NCBI GenBank assembly: GCA_022843945.1
Contig: JALHMR010000018.1
Span: 1 to 64,000, forward strand
DNA: 64,000 nt
Direction: 5' to 3'
From: Rhodospirillaceae bacterium
GTDB taxonomy: Bacteria; Pseudomonadota; Alphaproteobacteria; CACIAM-22H2
Part shown: positions 1-9,307 of the stretch, piece by piece
Position numbering within the stretch: the stretch's first letter is position 1
Layout: each line of letters starts with the position of its first letter
The notes under the pieces: model-generated
Told to the model about the DNA's origin: nothing
Seen by the model: the letters and a program-made list of their open reading frames with translations, nothing else
Databases searched by the model: none
Position numbers and translations under genes: made by a program

Positions 1-174
1 GAGCATGACGATGCGCCGCCCGCCGAGCCACGGCGCGTCGAGCAGGGCCAGCGGCACGCGCGTGGTCTTGCCCGCACCCGGCGGCGCCTGGAGCACCAGG
101 CTGGTCCGCGTGGCCAGCGTGTCGCGCAGCGCCGGCAGCAGCGGCTCGATGGGAAGGTCGGCGGGGCTGATCAT
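1..174 (-). CDS. hrpB: ATP-dependent helicase HrpB, N-terminal part (runs off the left edge)
   Basis: The minus strand reads 58 codons from an ATG at 172-174 to the window edge with no stop. The translation begins [16 protein letters not shown] and contains the Walker A motif [16 protein letters not shown], then GGRRIVML, which matches the start of the HrpB family of DEAH-box superfamily 2 RNA/DNA helicases. The start is set by the family-typical short lead (about 33 residues) before the P-loop. Its cellular role is poorly defined. It is divergent from the DMT transporter gene. The remaining ~750 residues lie outside the window. Confidence 0.88.
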   Translation of the reverse strand, partial: MISPADLPIEPLLPALRDTLATRTSLVLQAPPGAGKTTRVPLALLDAPWLGGRRIVML

Positions 175-232
175 CGCGGTCGCAACCTAGATGGTTTTGT
201 CAGTTCCGTCTTTGCCCTAAGGTGCAGTCCTC

Positions 233-1147
233 GTGACTCCCGACTGGCTGTGGATTCCCATCACCCTCTGGGCGGCCTTCGCCCAGACCCTGCGTAACGC
301 CGCCCAGCGCCATCTGACCGCGGCGCTCGGCACGCTCGGCGCCACCCTGGTGCGTTTCCTCTACGGCCTGCCCTTCGCCGTGCTCTGGCTGCTGGCGCTG
401 GTCTTCGTCGTCGATCTGAAGCTGCCGTCGTTCAACGTCGGGTTCCTGTTCTGGGTGAGCCTGGGCGCGGCCAGCCAGGTCGCCGCCGCGGCACTGCTGC
501 TGCGGGTGATGACCGAGCGCAACTTCCTGCTCGGCGTCGCCTATTCGAAGACCGAGATCATCCAGGTGGCGGTCTTCGGTCTCGCCTTTATCGGCGATCC
601 GATCACCTTTGCCGCGGCCCTGGCCATCGCCTTCGGCACCCTGGGCGTGCTGCTGCTTTCGCCCGCCGACAAGGAGCGCCCCTTGCGCGCCATGATCACT
701 GGCTGGACCCAGCGCTCGGCCCTGCTCGGCCTGGGATCGGGTGCGTGTCTCGCGTTGTCGGCGGTCGGCTATCGCGGCGCGGCGCTGGCGCTCCCGGGGG
801 AGCCGTTCCTGGCGGCGGCCGGCTACACGCTGGTCTGGGCGCAGGTGCTGCAGAGCGTGGGGCTGGGCGGCTGGCTGCTCTGGCGCCAGCGCGACGTCGT
901 GCTGCGCGTGCTCAAGGCCTGGCGGGAGTCGCTGTTCGCCGGGTTCATGGGGGCGGCGGCCTCGGCCGCCTGGTTCACCGCCATGGCCATCGAGCCGGTG
1001 GCGCATGTGCGCATCCTGGGCCTGGTCGAGCTGCTGTTCAGCTACGCCATCTCGCACCGCTTCTTCCGCGAGCGCGCGACCACGCGGGAGATCGCAGCCA
1101 TCGCCCTGCTCATGGCGGGCGTGGTGATCGTCAGCCTGCGGACCTGA
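233..1147 (+). CDS. DMT-superfamily (EamA) membrane transporter
   Basis: A 304-residue protein made almost wholly of hydrophobic helices, about ten, in two halves, as expected for EamA/DMT exporters. The start is a GTG at 233 and the reading frame opens directly into the first helix (MTPDWLWIPITLWAAFAQT). A KTEIIQVAVFG segment at the end of the first half and a conserved acidic residue in the second half (VELLFSYAISHRFFRER) fit the family. The substrate cannot be read from sequence. It ends 1 bp from the convergent gamma-carbonic-anhydrase-like gene. Confidence 0.8.
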   Translation: MTPDWLWIPITLWAAFAQTLRNAAQRHLTAALGTLGATLVRFLYGLPFAVLWLLALVFVVDLKLPSFNVGFLFWVSLGAASQVAAAALLLRVMTERNFLLGVAYSKTEIIQVAVFGLAFIGDPITFAAALAIAFGTLGVLLLSPADKERPLRAMITGWTQRSALLGLGSGACLALSAVGYRGAALALPGEPFLAAAGYTLVWAQVLQSVGLGGWLLWRQRDVVLRVLKAWRESLFAGFMGAAASAAWFTAMAIEPVAHVRILGLVELLFSYAISHRFFRERATTREIAAIALLMAGVVIVSLRT

Positions 1148-1148
1148 G

Positions 1149-1652
1149 TCAGGGCTTCAGATAGGTCTGGGCGAGCTCGACGTAATGCGCGGCGTTGCGG
1201 GCGATGAACTCGATCTCGCTCGTCTTGGTCAGTCGCTGGAACTTGGCCGGTACGCCGCTCCACATCTGCTTTGCCTTCACCACCTTGCCCGGCGGCACCA
1301 CGGCGCCGGCGGCCACCACGGCGCCGCGCTCGACCACCGCCTTGTCCAGCACGATGGCGCCGATGCCGATCATGGTGTCGTCCTCGATGGTGCAGGCATG
1401 GATGATGGCGCCGTGCCCGACCGTGACGCGCGCGCCGATGATCGTGGGCCCGTTGTTGGTCGAGATATGGATGATGGTGCCGTCCTGGATATTGCTCTCG
1501 GCGCCGATGCGGACGTAGTTGCCGTCGCCGCGGATCAGGCAGTTGAACCAGATGCTGGAGCGATCGCCGAGCACGACATCGCCGATCACCACCGCATTCG
1601 GAGCGACATAGACGTCACGGCCGAGCTTGGGCGTCATGCCCTGATAGGTCAT
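1149..1652 (-). CDS. Gamma-carbonic-anhydrase-like hexapeptide-repeat protein
   Basis: A 167-residue left-handed beta-helix protein of the YrdA/PaaY/gamma-CA family. Imperfect hexapeptide repeats run through residues 15-125 (VVIGDVVLGD, IIGARVTVGHGAIIHACTIEDDTMIGIGAIV). Zinc ligands of the family can be placed: H in IHIS and the H pair in VGHGAIIHAC. The open frame continues upstream to 1919, but the family start MTYQGMTPKLGRDVYVAPNA places the ATG at 1650-1652. Whether it is a carbonic anhydrase or an acyl-CoA thioesterase-like enzyme is not resolved. Confidence 0.85.
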   Translation of the reverse strand: MTYQGMTPKLGRDVYVAPNAVVIGDVVLGDRSSIWFNCLIRGDGNYVRIGAESNIQDGTIIHISTNNGPTIIGARVTVGHGAIIHACTIEDDTMIGIGAIVLDKAVVERGAVVAAGAVVPPGKVVKAKQMWSGVPAKFQRLTKTSEIEFIARNAAHYVELAQTYLKP

Positions 1653-1888
1653 CAGGGGCCCGTCGGGGAGGGGACGCGCGCTGCCACGGCTGAGGGGAGG
1701 ACTGGCGTCGGGACCGGCCACAGGATGAGCGCTCCGCGTAGAATTAAGGACCAGGACCATAACAAAAATGGGCGGGAAGGGCAGGCGCTTCAAGCGCAGG
1801 GCTGCGGCGCAGCCGCGGGGCGCGGCCGCTCGGGTTGACAGGGCCGGCCCGCGCAAGACACGGTGCTCTTCACCCAGGCGCCCTGACC

Positions 1889-2656
1889 TTGTCCCCCCAC
1901 GAACCTTCTTCGCCAGCATCCGAGCCGAAGACCTATGCTCGCGCCTGTCCGTCGCGCCGGGCGGCGTATGTCGCCGGCCTGCGCGACGCGGTGGGCTCGC
2001 CAGCCCTGGTGCTGGGGGCGAGCTTCATTGGCTTCGGCTCGCTGATCCGCGAATTCGGCCTCGGCCTCGACGTCGCCTTCTTCTCGATGCTCGCCACCTG
2101 GGCCTTGCCGGCCCAGGTCGCCACGCTGGAGATGTTCGCCGTCGGCGCGCCGCTGTTCAGCGTGTTCATCGCCGTGGCGCTGATCAATTTTCGCTTCCTG
2201 CCGATGACGGTCTCGCTGCTGCCGATCCTGCGCCAGCCGGGCAAGCCCGTCTGGCCGCTCTACATCGTGGCGCAGTTCATCGCCGTCTCCACCTGGGTGC
2301 TGGCGATGCTGCGCGCCCCCGAGATGCCGCCGGACCAGCGCCTGCCGTACTTCTGCGGCGCGACCACCGCGATGCTGACGGCCGGCTTCGTCGGCACCAC
2401 GGCGGGCTATGTCGCCGCGGGGGCGGTGGCGCCGCAGATCACGCACGGCCTGGTGTTCATGAATCCCTGCTTCTTCTTGCTCGTCCTGCTGGTCGATCTG
2501 CGCCAGCGCGCCCGGGTCGCGGCCCTGCTGATCGGCGCCGCTGCCGGACCGGCGCTGCATGCGCTGACGCCGACCTGGGGCCTGCTCATTGCCGGGCTCG
2601 GGGCCGGGACCATCGCTTTTTTCGGCGATCGCTGGTGGGAGAAGCGGCGTGTTTGA
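1889..2656 (+). CDS. azlC: AzlC-family branched-chain amino acid export permease subunit
   Basis: A multi-pass membrane protein with the AzlC/YgaZ signature near its start (AAYVAGLRDAVGSPALVLGASFIGFGSLIREFG) and a NFRFLPMTVSLLP segment. No ATG is available upstream of the conserved region. TTG at 1889 is used here and TTG at 1835 is an alternative; both are weak. AzlC and AzlD together form exporters of branched-chain or related amino acids. The next gene, azlD, overlaps it by 8 bp, which supports coupling into one transporter. The gene is divergent from the gamma-CA-like gene. Confidence 0.82.
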   Translation: MSPHEPSSPASEPKTYARACPSRRAAYVAGLRDAVGSPALVLGASFIGFGSLIREFGLGLDVAFFSMLATWALPAQVATLEMFAVGAPLFSVFIAVALINFRFLPMTVSLLPILRQPGKPVWPLYIVAQFIAVSTWVLAMLRAPEMPPDQRLPYFCGATTAMLTAGFVGTTAGYVAAGAVAPQITHGLVFMNPCFFLLVLLVDLRQRARVAALLIGAAAGPALHALTPTWGLLIAGLGAGTIAFFGDRWWEKRRV

Positions 2657-2984
2657 AGACGCGCCCGCCACGCTGCTGATCATGATCGTCGTCGGTGCGG
2701 CGGCCAGCTACATGTGGCGCGCCTTCGGCGTGGTGCTGTCCGGCCGCTTCGACCCCGATGGCCCCGCCATCCGCTGGGTGGGCTGCGTGGCCTACGGCAT
2801 TCTTGCCGCGCTGATCGCCCGCATGGTTCTGCTGCCAGTCGGCTCGCTGGCTTCTACGCCCACCGCGATGCGCCTGGTGTGCGTCGCCGTCGCGCTGGCG
2901 GTGTTCTATCTGACCCGGCGAAACCTCCTGCTGGGCGTGGTGGCGGGTGGCGGCAGCCTGACCCTTCTGTCATTCTTGTATTAG
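2649..2984 (+). CDS. azlD: AzlD-family transporter small subunit
   Basis: A 111-residue protein with about four hydrophobic segments, typical of AzlD/YgaH. The GTG start at 2649 overlaps the azlC stop (2654-2656). The frame is open further upstream to 2589, but the family length and the overlap favour 2649. Conserved features include ASYMWRAFGVVLSGRFDPDGPAIRWVGCVAYGILAAL, quoted here only as the segment around residues 17-52. It partners AzlC in the membrane. Confidence 0.8.
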   Translation: MFEDAPATLLIMIVVGAAASYMWRAFGVVLSGRFDPDGPAIRWVGCVAYGILAALIARMVLLPVGSLASTPTAMRLVCVAVALAVFYLTRRNLLLGVVAGGGSLTLLSFLY

Positions 2985-3101
2985 TTGTGCGGTAGAATAA
3001 GACCGCCTGGGCTCCCTGGCCGACTGGTTAAGGCAAAATTAGGAGCCCCCGCGCGACCCTGAGGGACGCCTCGCGAAGGGCTGGATAAACAGGGAGGATT
3101 C

Positions 3102-4937
3102 GTGGACGGCCGCGAACCACGGCGGATGACCGGCGACAGGGCGGGCGATCTTGCGACCGGCGTTCCCTGGAGCGGCGGCGAAAGGGCGCGCTCGCTCGCG
3201 CACGGAATCCGTGGCGGGATCGTGGCCTTCGGTATCGCCCTGCTGGCGGCGCTGTGGGGCGGCGTGCTGTTCCAGCTCGAGCGCGACGAGAACCTGCTCC
3301 TGCTGAACGCCGAGCGGGACACCTCCAACTTTGCCATTGCCTTCGAGGAGCACATCGTTCGTACCCTGAAGGCGATCGATCAGGCGACGGCGCATTTCCG
3401 GGTCGAGTTCGAGCGCGAGCGTGGCCCGTTTGATTTCGCCGCCTGGCTCAAGGCCAACTCGGCGTTGCGCGACGTGGCCCTGCAGGTCGCGGTGATCGAC
3501 GAGGACGCCGACGTGCTGTGGAGCAGCATCGGGCCCGTGCTCGGTCGTGTCGATCTTTCCGACCGGGAGCATATCCGCGTCCATTTCGAGCGCGATACGG
3601 GCGAGCTCTTCATCGGCCAGCCGGTCATCGGCCGCGTCTCCGGACAGTCTTCGATCAACCTGTCGCGGCGGCTGAACAAGTCGGACGGCTCGTTCGGTGG
3701 CGCCGTCGTCGTCTCGCTCGACCCTAGCTATCTGGCCTCGTTCTACCGCTCGATCGATATTGGCCAGCACGGCGCGGTAACCGTGGTAGGCCACGACGGC
3801 ATCGTGCGGGCGCGCGCCAGCTACAACATCGGGCCGATCGGCCAGAATCTGAGCCAGTCGCGCCTCTTTCAGGAGATCGCCAAGGCCCACCAAGGCTCGT
3901 ACCGCAACATCAGCGTTGTCGACGGCATCGACCGCATCTTCAGCTACCGGACCGTTCGCGACTATCCACTGCACCTGCTGGTCGGCATCGCGGTCAACGA
4001 TGCCCTGGCGGAATTCGAGCCGACTCGCGTCACCTACCTGGCCGCCACCAGCCTGATCTCCCTGGTCCTGATCGCCATGCTGTTCCTGCTGTTCCGCCAG
4101 GCGACGGCCCTGCAGCGGCTGACCCGCGATCTGCGCCTCAAGGAACGGGAGCTCGTCGCCAGCAAGGAGGCGGCGGAGCAGGCGAGCCGGGCGAAATCGG
4201 CGTTCCTGGCCAGCATGAGCCACGAGCTGCGTACGCCGCTCAACGCCATCATGGGATTCGCCGAGGTCATCCAGGCGCCGACGGCGGCGCCATCCGCGCA
4301 ACCGGCGCATATCGACTATGCCCGCCACATCCATGAGAGCGGCGAGCATCTGCTGCGCATCATCAACGACATCCTCGACATGTCGAAGATCGAGGCCGGC
4401 CGGCTGGAGCTTAACGAGGACACGCTCGATCTGCGCTCGACCGTCGAGGCCTGCCTCCGGCTGATCAGCGCCCGCGCCGCCGCCTCGAAGCTGCGCATCG
4501 AGACCGACATCCCGGCCGACTGCCCGGCGCTGCTGGCCGACGGGCTCCGGCTACGGCAGATTCTGCTCAATCTCCTGACCAATGCCGTCAAATTCACGCC
4601 GGGGCCGGGCATCGTGAGCGTGCTGGCGACCCCGACTCCGTCGGGCGGCCTGGCGATCAGCGTCGCCGATACAGGCATCGGTATGACGGCGGAAGAAATA
4701 AGTCTCGCCATGCAGCCGTTCCGCCAGATCGACAGCCGGCTGGCCCGCAAATACGCCGGCACCGGCCTCGGTCTGCCGCTGGTGAAGTCGCTGGTCGAGA
4801 TGCACCAGGGCGAGTTCCGGCTCCACAGCATGCCGGGCGAGGGCACCACGGCAACCCTCGTTCTGCCGGCCGAGCGGCTCTTGCGGCACCTCAAAAACCC
4901 GGTGGCTACGACGGCCGGTGGAAAAACCGCCGCCTGA
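3102..4937 (+). CDS. Membrane sensor histidine kinase with periplasmic Cache-like domain
   Basis: A 611-residue kinase. An N-terminal membrane helix (about residues 30-52) and a second near 310-330 bracket a ~260-residue extracytoplasmic region (VDLSDREHIRVHF, YNIGPIGQNL) resembling double-Cache sensors. The phospho-acceptor box SHELRTPLNAIMGF lies near residue 373, followed by an HATPase domain with N (LLNLLTNAVKF), G1 (ADTGIGM) and G2 (GTGLGLPLV) boxes. GTG at 3102 follows GGGAGG with good spacing. No response regulator is adjacent, so the output partner is unknown. Confidence 0.85.
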   Translation: MDGREPRRMTGDRAGDLATGVPWSGGERARSLAHGIRGGIVAFGIALLAALWGGVLFQLERDENLLLLNAERDTSNFAIAFEEHIVRTLKAIDQATAHFRVEFERERGPFDFAAWLKANSALRDVALQVAVIDEDADVLWSSIGPVLGRVDLSDREHIRVHFERDTGELFIGQPVIGRVSGQSSINLSRRLNKSDGSFGGAVVVSLDPSYLASFYRSIDIGQHGAVTVVGHDGIVRARASYNIGPIGQNLSQSRLFQEIAKAHQGSYRNISVVDGIDRIFSYRTVRDYPLHLLVGIAVNDALAEFEPTRVTYLAATSLISLVLIAMLFLLFRQATALQRLTRDLRLKERELVASKEAAEQASRAKSAFLASMSHELRTPLNAIMGFAEVIQAPTAAPSAQPAHIDYARHIHESGEHLLRIINDILDMSKIEAGRLELNEDTLDLRSTVEACLRLISARAAASKLRIETDIPADCPALLADGLRLRQILLNLLTNAVKFTPGPGIVSVLATPTPSGGLAISVADTGIGMTAEEISLAMQPFRQIDSRLARKYAGTGLGLPLVKSLVEMHQGEFRLHSMPGEGTTATLVLPAERLLRHLKNPVATTAGGKTAA

Positions 4938-5028
4938 ACGGTTTTTAGTAAAATTTTCCGTTTAAACTATAATTAAGTTTGCTCGCGCAGCATGCGCGGT
5001 GGAGGAAGACCTCCTAAGAGGCATCGTC

Positions 5029-6006
5029 GTGGGCGTACAGAGCGCAACTGCCGTGAGCACCGAGCAAGCCGTGCCGCCGCCGCCATCGGAACAAGAGCCG
5101 GAGGCGAAGCCTGCGCGCTTGGCGCGAATCCGCAAACATTTCCATGCTTGGTGGGAGGGCTATTACCTCGACCCCGAGATTGCGCCCAACCCGCCGCCAC
5201 CGGCGAACCAGCCGACCGAAGAGCAGATCAAGGAAGACAAGTGGTCTGCGCCGCGCATCAAGATCGCCGAGCTGATCTGGGGCGACGGCTTCACCTTTCC
5301 GGGCGGCGTCGACCATGTCATCCACATGGTGAAGCCGATGACGCTCACCAGCGCCAAGTCGATGCTCGATATCGGCTGCGGTCTCGGCGGCACGACGCGC
5401 ACCATCGCCAAGACCTTCGGCACCTGGGTCGTCGGCATGGAAGCCTCGCCTTTCCTTGCCAAGCAGGGTGGGCAGCTTTCGGAGATGGCGGGTCTGATGA
5501 AGAAGGCACCGATCCAGCACTTCGATCCGCTGACCATCAAGATCCCGCCGAAGAAATACGACGCCATCTGCGTGCGAAATGTCTTCGGCTCGCTCGAAGA
5601 CAAGGATCGTCTGTTCAAGGAAGTCGGCAAGGCGCTGCGCCCTGGCGGCTGCCTGCTGGTATCGGATTTTGCGATCAGCGACCCCAATGCCAACTCCCCC
5701 GCGTTCAAGTTGTGGTCCGACGGCGAGGAGGCCGCCCCGCGGCTCTGCACGCTCGATGATTTCCGGGTGAGCTGCAGCACGCTCAAGCTCGATATCCGGG
5801 TCTGCGAGGACATGACGGCCGAGTTCCGCGAACTCGTGGTCAAGGGCTGGTCGAACCTTGCCGATCTGATGGATGGCAAATCGCTCGACCCCGAGGAGGC
5901 CAAGGCGCTCGCCAAGGAACTTCAGCTCTGGCAGCGCCGGCTGGCGGCGTTTGCTTCGGGAGACCTCCGGGTGATCAGAATCTTCGGCATCAAATCGGCT
6001 GGGTAA
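5029..6006 (+). CDS. Class I SAM-dependent methyltransferase
   Basis: About 325 residues with the glycine-rich SAM-binding motif [12 protein letters not shown], near residue 113, then GMEAS at the end of strand 2 and a motif near [16 protein letters not shown], the usual Rossmann methyltransferase order. GTG at 5029 has AAGAGG upstream at a normal distance; the frame is also open from GTG at 4999, which lacks a Shine-Dalgarno. The substrate is not determinable; small-molecule or lipid head-group methylation is typical of such folds. It lies between a sensor kinase and a chemotaxis receptor with gaps of about 90 and 50 bp. Confidence 0.8.
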   Translation: MGVQSATAVSTEQAVPPPPSEQEPEAKPARLARIRKHFHAWWEGYYLDPEIAPNPPPPANQPTEEQIKEDKWSAPRIKIAELIWGDGFTFPGGVDHVIHMVKPMTLTSAKSMLDIGCGLGGTTRTIAKTFGTWVVGMEASPFLAKQGGQLSEMAGLMKKAPIQHFDPLTIKIPPKKYDAICVRNVFGSLEDKDRLFKEVGKALRPGGCLLVSDFAISDPNANSPAFKLWSDGEEAAPRLCTLDDFRVSCSTLKLDIRVCEDMTAEFRELVVKGWSNLADLMDGKSLDPEEAKALAKELQLWQRRLAAFASGDLRVIRIFGIKSAG

Positions 6007-6055
6007 GCCGCCAAGACCTCGGAAAAACCGGGGTCAGCAGGGGGAAGTGTCTGAG

Positions 6056-7450
6056 ATGAATGACGCAGCGGTCTCCGCCACTCATGCGGTGATAGGGCGA
6101 CTCGCGGAAGAAGCGGGCGGCCTCGGCCGGGAAATCGTCGACGTCGCCGGCCACGTCGACAGCATTACGGTGCGGATCAAGCAGCAGGCCGAGCAACTCT
6201 CCGAGCTGCGCATGGCGGCCGGCGATATGGCCGACAGCAACGCGCAGATCAGCGGTGCCGCCGAGGGCGCCGAGCGCGTCGCGGCCAGCGTACGGACCGA
6301 TCTCACCGCATCGCGGGCGCGAATCGACGCGGCGCTCAACGACATCCGCGCCCTGGTCGACGGGGTGGGGAGCATCGAGAAGCAGCTCGAGGGCCTGACC
6401 TCGGCGCTGGAGAGCGTGCGCAAGGTGGCGCGCGGCATCGATGCGATCGCCAAGCAGACTAATCTGCTGGCGCTCAACGCCACCATCGAGGCCGCCCGCG
6501 CCGGCGAGCAGGGCCGCGGGTTCGCCGTGGTGGCCGGCGAGGTCAAGCAGCTGGCCAAGCAGACCAGCGAGGCGACGGCGGAGATCGATTCCACGCTCAA
6601 GGCCCTGACCGACCAGGCGCAGGGCCTGATCGAACGCAGCACCGCCAGCACCACCCGCGCCGTCGCGGTACGCGAAGGGACCGATTCCATTGCCGGGGTG
6701 ATCGGGACGGTCGGCCGAGCCATGGACGAGGTGGCGACGCAGGTACAGTCGATCGCCGGCACCGCCGGCCGCGTCAAGGATAGCTGCAGCGCGGTTACTG
6801 ACTCGCTGGTCGAACTCGCTGATGGCGTGAAGCAGTCGGGCGATACCCTTCAGCAGACGCGCGATCGGCTCACTCACATCCTGGGCGTCAGCGAAACGGT
6901 CATCGGCCTGATCGCCGAGACCGGCGTCGAGACTTCGGACACGAAATTCCTCAAGGCCGTTATCGATACGGCCGCGGTCATCGCCGCCGGCTTCGAGAAG
7001 GCGATCGACAGCGGCGAGATCCGCCTGGACGATCTCTTCGACGAGAAATACACGCCGATCGCCGGGAGCAACCCGCAGCAGATGATGACGCGCTTCGTCA
7101 GCTTCACCGACCGGCTGCTGCCGGCCATCCAGGAGCCGGTGCTCGGTCTGGATGCGAAGATCGTGTTCTGTGCGGCCATCGATCGCAACGGCTTCCTACC
7201 CACCCATAACCGCAAGTTCTCGCAGCCCCAAGGCTCGGACGTGGCCTGGAACACGGCCAACTGCCGCAATCGCCGCATGTTCAATGACCGGGTCGGGCTG
7301 GCCTCCGGCCGCAATACCAAGCCGTTCCTGCTCCAGACCTACCGTCGCGACATGGGCGGCGGCGCCTTTGCGCTGATGAAGGACGCCTCGGCGCCGATCG
7401 TCGTCAAGGGGCGTCACTGGGGCGGTTTTCGCATGGGATACAAGGCGTAA
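6056..7450 (+). CDS. Cytoplasmic methyl-accepting chemotaxis protein
   Basis: A ~464-residue receptor with no membrane segment. Residues 20-280 are long helices. The conserved signalling tip contains [20 protein letters not shown] and [13 protein letters not shown], the CheA/CheW contact region. The C-terminal ~150 residues form a separate domain with conserved [14 protein letters not shown] and [11 protein letters not shown], seen at the end of soluble alphaproteobacterial receptors, probably a Cache/PAS-like sensor. ATG 6056 sits 9 nt after AGGGGGAA; GTG 6047 is the alternative. It senses an unknown intracellular cue. Confidence 0.88.
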   Translation: MNDAAVSATHAVIGRLAEEAGGLGREIVDVAGHVDSITVRIKQQAEQLSELRMAAGDMADSNAQISGAAEGAERVAASVRTDLTASRARIDAALNDIRALVDGVGSIEKQLEGLTSALESVRKVARGIDAIAKQTNLLALNATIEAARAGEQGRGFAVVAGEVKQLAKQTSEATAEIDSTLKALTDQAQGLIERSTASTTRAVAVREGTDSIAGVIGTVGRAMDEVATQVQSIAGTAGRVKDSCSAVTDSLVELADGVKQSGDTLQQTRDRLTHILGVSETVIGLIAETGVETSDTKFLKAVIDTAAVIAAGFEKAIDSGEIRLDDLFDEKYTPIAGSNPQQMMTRFVSFTDRLLPAIQEPVLGLDAKIVFCAAIDRNGFLPTHNRKFSQPQGSDVAWNTANCRNRRMFNDRVGLASGRNTKPFLLQTYRRDMGGGAFALMKDASAPIVVKGRHWGGFRMGYKA

Positions 7451-7479
7451 GCGCCGGAACGGACGCCGAACTCCCGCGG

Positions 7480-7508
7480 TTGACAGGGGGGGACCCCCTC
7501 AGTATGGT
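7480..7508 (+). promoter_or_regulatory. Strong sigma-70-type promoter for rpmJ
   Basis: TTGACA at 7480-7485 and TATGGT at 7503-7508 are separated by exactly 17 bp, one of the best consensus matches in the window. The spacer is a G/C-rich run. The predicted transcript starts near 7515, about 45 nt before the L36 gene. Confidence 0.65.
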
Positions 7509-7558
7509 CGCGCCCTTCTGCGGGCTGCGCCCCGCCGCCAGCCATCTTGAGACGTGCC

Positions 7559-7684
7559 ATGAAAGTCCTTAACTCCCTGAAATCGGCCAAGAAACGCGAC
7601 AAGGACTGCAAGATCGTCCGGCGCAAAGGCCGCGTCTACGTTATCAACAAGACGAACCCGCGCTACAAGGCGCGGCAGGGCTGA
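7559..7684 (+). CDS. rpmJ: 50S ribosomal protein L36 (41 residues)
   Basis: A short gene of 41 codons. The product begins [20 protein letters not shown] and continues [20 protein letters not shown], which is the alphaproteobacterial L36 form lacking the full zinc-cysteine set. It binds 23S rRNA in the large subunit. A near-consensus promoter lies 50 bp upstream. It is the only gene in this gap and is easily missed because of its length. Confidence 0.95.
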   Translation: MKVLNSLKSAKKRDKDCKIVRRKGRVYVINKTNPRYKARQG

Positions 7685-7715
7685 TTCGCAAGGCGGCCAG
7701 CGCACAAGAGGCGCC

Positions 7716-8168
7716 GTGGCCGGTCCCTTCTATTTCGAGGATCTGTCTCCCGGTCTGACGTTCAAGACCGGGTCGCGGACGCTTGACGCCCAGGCGATCA
7801 AGCAATTCGCCCGCGATTACGACCCGCAGCCTTTCCATACGGACGAGGTCGCGGCGAAGGACACTTTCTTCGGCGAGCTGGTGGCCAGCGGCTGGCACAC
7901 CATGGCGGTGACCATGCGCCTGCTGGTCGACGGCGAGTTCAAGCCGGCGGGCGGGGTGATCGGCGGCGGTGTCGACGAATTCCGCTGGCCGATACCGGTC
8001 AGGCCCGGCGATACGCTGAGCGCCGTCAGCGAAGTGGTGGAGAGCCGGCCGTCCAAGTCGCGGACGGACATCGGCCTGGTGCGCGTGCGGCACAATACCC
8101 TGAACCAGCGCGGCGAGACGGTTCAGACCTTTATCGCCAACCACGTCGTGCAGCGCCGGCCGAAGTAG
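7716..8168 (+). CDS. MaoC-like hot-dog dehydratase
   Basis: A 150-residue single hot-dog domain protein of the MaoC/(R)-specific enoyl-CoA hydratase family. The catalytic region reads FARDYDPQPFHTD (Asp and His of the hydratase motif) and is followed by GELVASGWHTMAVTMRL, characteristic of the family. Start GTG at 7716. It probably hydrates an acyl-CoA, but the substrate is not evident from the neighbours (rpmJ upstream, a membrane hydrolase-like gene 34 bp downstream). Confidence 0.85.
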   Translation: MAGPFYFEDLSPGLTFKTGSRTLDAQAIKQFARDYDPQPFHTDEVAAKDTFFGELVASGWHTMAVTMRLLVDGEFKPAGGVIGGGVDEFRWPIPVRPGDTLSAVSEVVESRPSKSRTDIGLVRVRHNTLNQRGETVQTFIANHVVQRRPK

Positions 8169-8202
8169 CGGCTTGCGGCACGCGGCCGCGTCCCGAGGGG
8201 CG

Positions 8203-9294
8203 ATGGATACGTTCACACAGATCGTGCTGGGTGCGGCCGTCGGCCAGGCCATCGGCTACCGCCGTCTCGGCCGGACTGCGCTGGCCATCGGTGCGGTCGG
8301 CGCCACGCTTCCCGATCTCGACGTCGTCGGCAACTCGCTGGGCTCGCTGGCCGAGTGGCAGTATCACCGCGGCATCACACATTCGCTGTTCTTCGGGCCC
8401 GTCGTCGGCCCGCTTCTCGGCTATCCACTGTGGCGCGCCTATCGTCGCTGGCGACCGTCGAGCCCCTGTGCGCAGCCCGAGGGGCTCGGCGCGATCGTTG
8501 CCGTTCTGATCCTGTCGATCGTCACCCACCCGCTGCTCGATCTGTTCACCGTCTACGGCACGCAGCTGCTCGCCCCGTTCTGGGATGCGCGCTTCAGCAT
8601 ATCGGGCGTGGCGATCATTGATCCGATCTACACGGTGATCGTGCTGGCCGCCGTGATCCTGGGCCTCCTGCGGCATCGCTGGGCGATCCCGGGGGCGGCG
8701 GTCGCGCTGACCCTGTCCTCGGGGTTCCTGTTCTATGCGTGGGAGCAGAACCAGCGCGCCGAAAGCGAGGCGCGCCGCCAGCTCGCCGTGCAAGGGCAGC
8801 GCAGCGCCGATCTGCGCGCCTACACCACCATCTTCCAGCCCTGGCTGCGGCGCATCGTGGTCCAGGAAGAATCGCGCGTACGCATCGGCTTCGTCTCCAC
8901 CTGGCAGCCCGGCCCGATCCCCTGGGCCTGCGTGCCGCGTCCCGACGACCCGCTGATCGGGCGGGCGCTGGCGACGCCGGAGGTGCAGATCCTCGCCCGT
9001 TTCGCCCAGCAGCAGATCTGGCCGCATCTGCGGCGCGACGATCAGGGTCGCACCGTCGTGCGCTTCAGCGATCTGCGCTACGGCGTTCCGGGCGCCACCG
9101 TCACGGGATGGTGGGGGATCGACGTGACGTTCGACGCGGACGGGTGGGTGGTCAGCGCCGTGCGCATCGCCGTGCCGCGGCCGCCGCTGTCCTGGGCCAC
9201 GGTCGTCGCAGTCTATCGCGGCGGGCTCGGCGACATGGCCGGGTTCTATACGGCCTCCGGCGCACCGATGGAGCAGGGCGCGCCAGGGTGCTAA
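8203..9294 (+). CDS. YdjM/LexA-binding-type inner membrane metal-dependent hydrolase (PF04307-like)
   Basis: A 363-residue membrane protein. The N-terminal half carries the family motifs MDTFTQIVLGAAVGQAIGY, ATLPDLDVV, HRGITHSLFF and THPLLDLFTVYGTQLL, in which the His and Asp residues are the proposed metal ligands, along with several transmembrane helices. The C-terminal ~170 residues are soluble. ATG 8203 is preceded by CGAGGGG. It is 13 bp upstream of glcD, so it may be co-transcribed with glcD; no functional link is known. Confidence 0.82.
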   Translation: MDTFTQIVLGAAVGQAIGYRRLGRTALAIGAVGATLPDLDVVGNSLGSLAEWQYHRGITHSLFFGPVVGPLLGYPLWRAYRRWRPSSPCAQPEGLGAIVAVLILSIVTHPLLDLFTVYGTQLLAPFWDARFSISGVAIIDPIYTVIVLAAVILGLLRHRWAIPGAAVALTLSSGFLFYAWEQNQRAESEARRQLAVQGQRSADLRAYTTIFQPWLRRIVVQEESRVRIGFVSTWQPGPIPWACVPRPDDPLIGRALATPEVQILARFAQQQIWPHLRRDDQGRTVVRFSDLRYGVPGATVTGWWGIDVTFDADGWVVSAVRIAVPRPPLSWATVVAVYRGGLGDMAGFYTASGAPMEQGAPGC

Positions 9295-9307
9295 GCTCCG
9301 TCTCGTC

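Noticed and set aside
200-1057. Long open frames opposite to known genes (for example at 200-1057, 3039-4349, 9152-11158 and 15960-17894)
   Set aside because: They mirror real high-GC genes on the other strand, are low-complexity (Arg/Gly/Ala/Gln-rich) and match no family.
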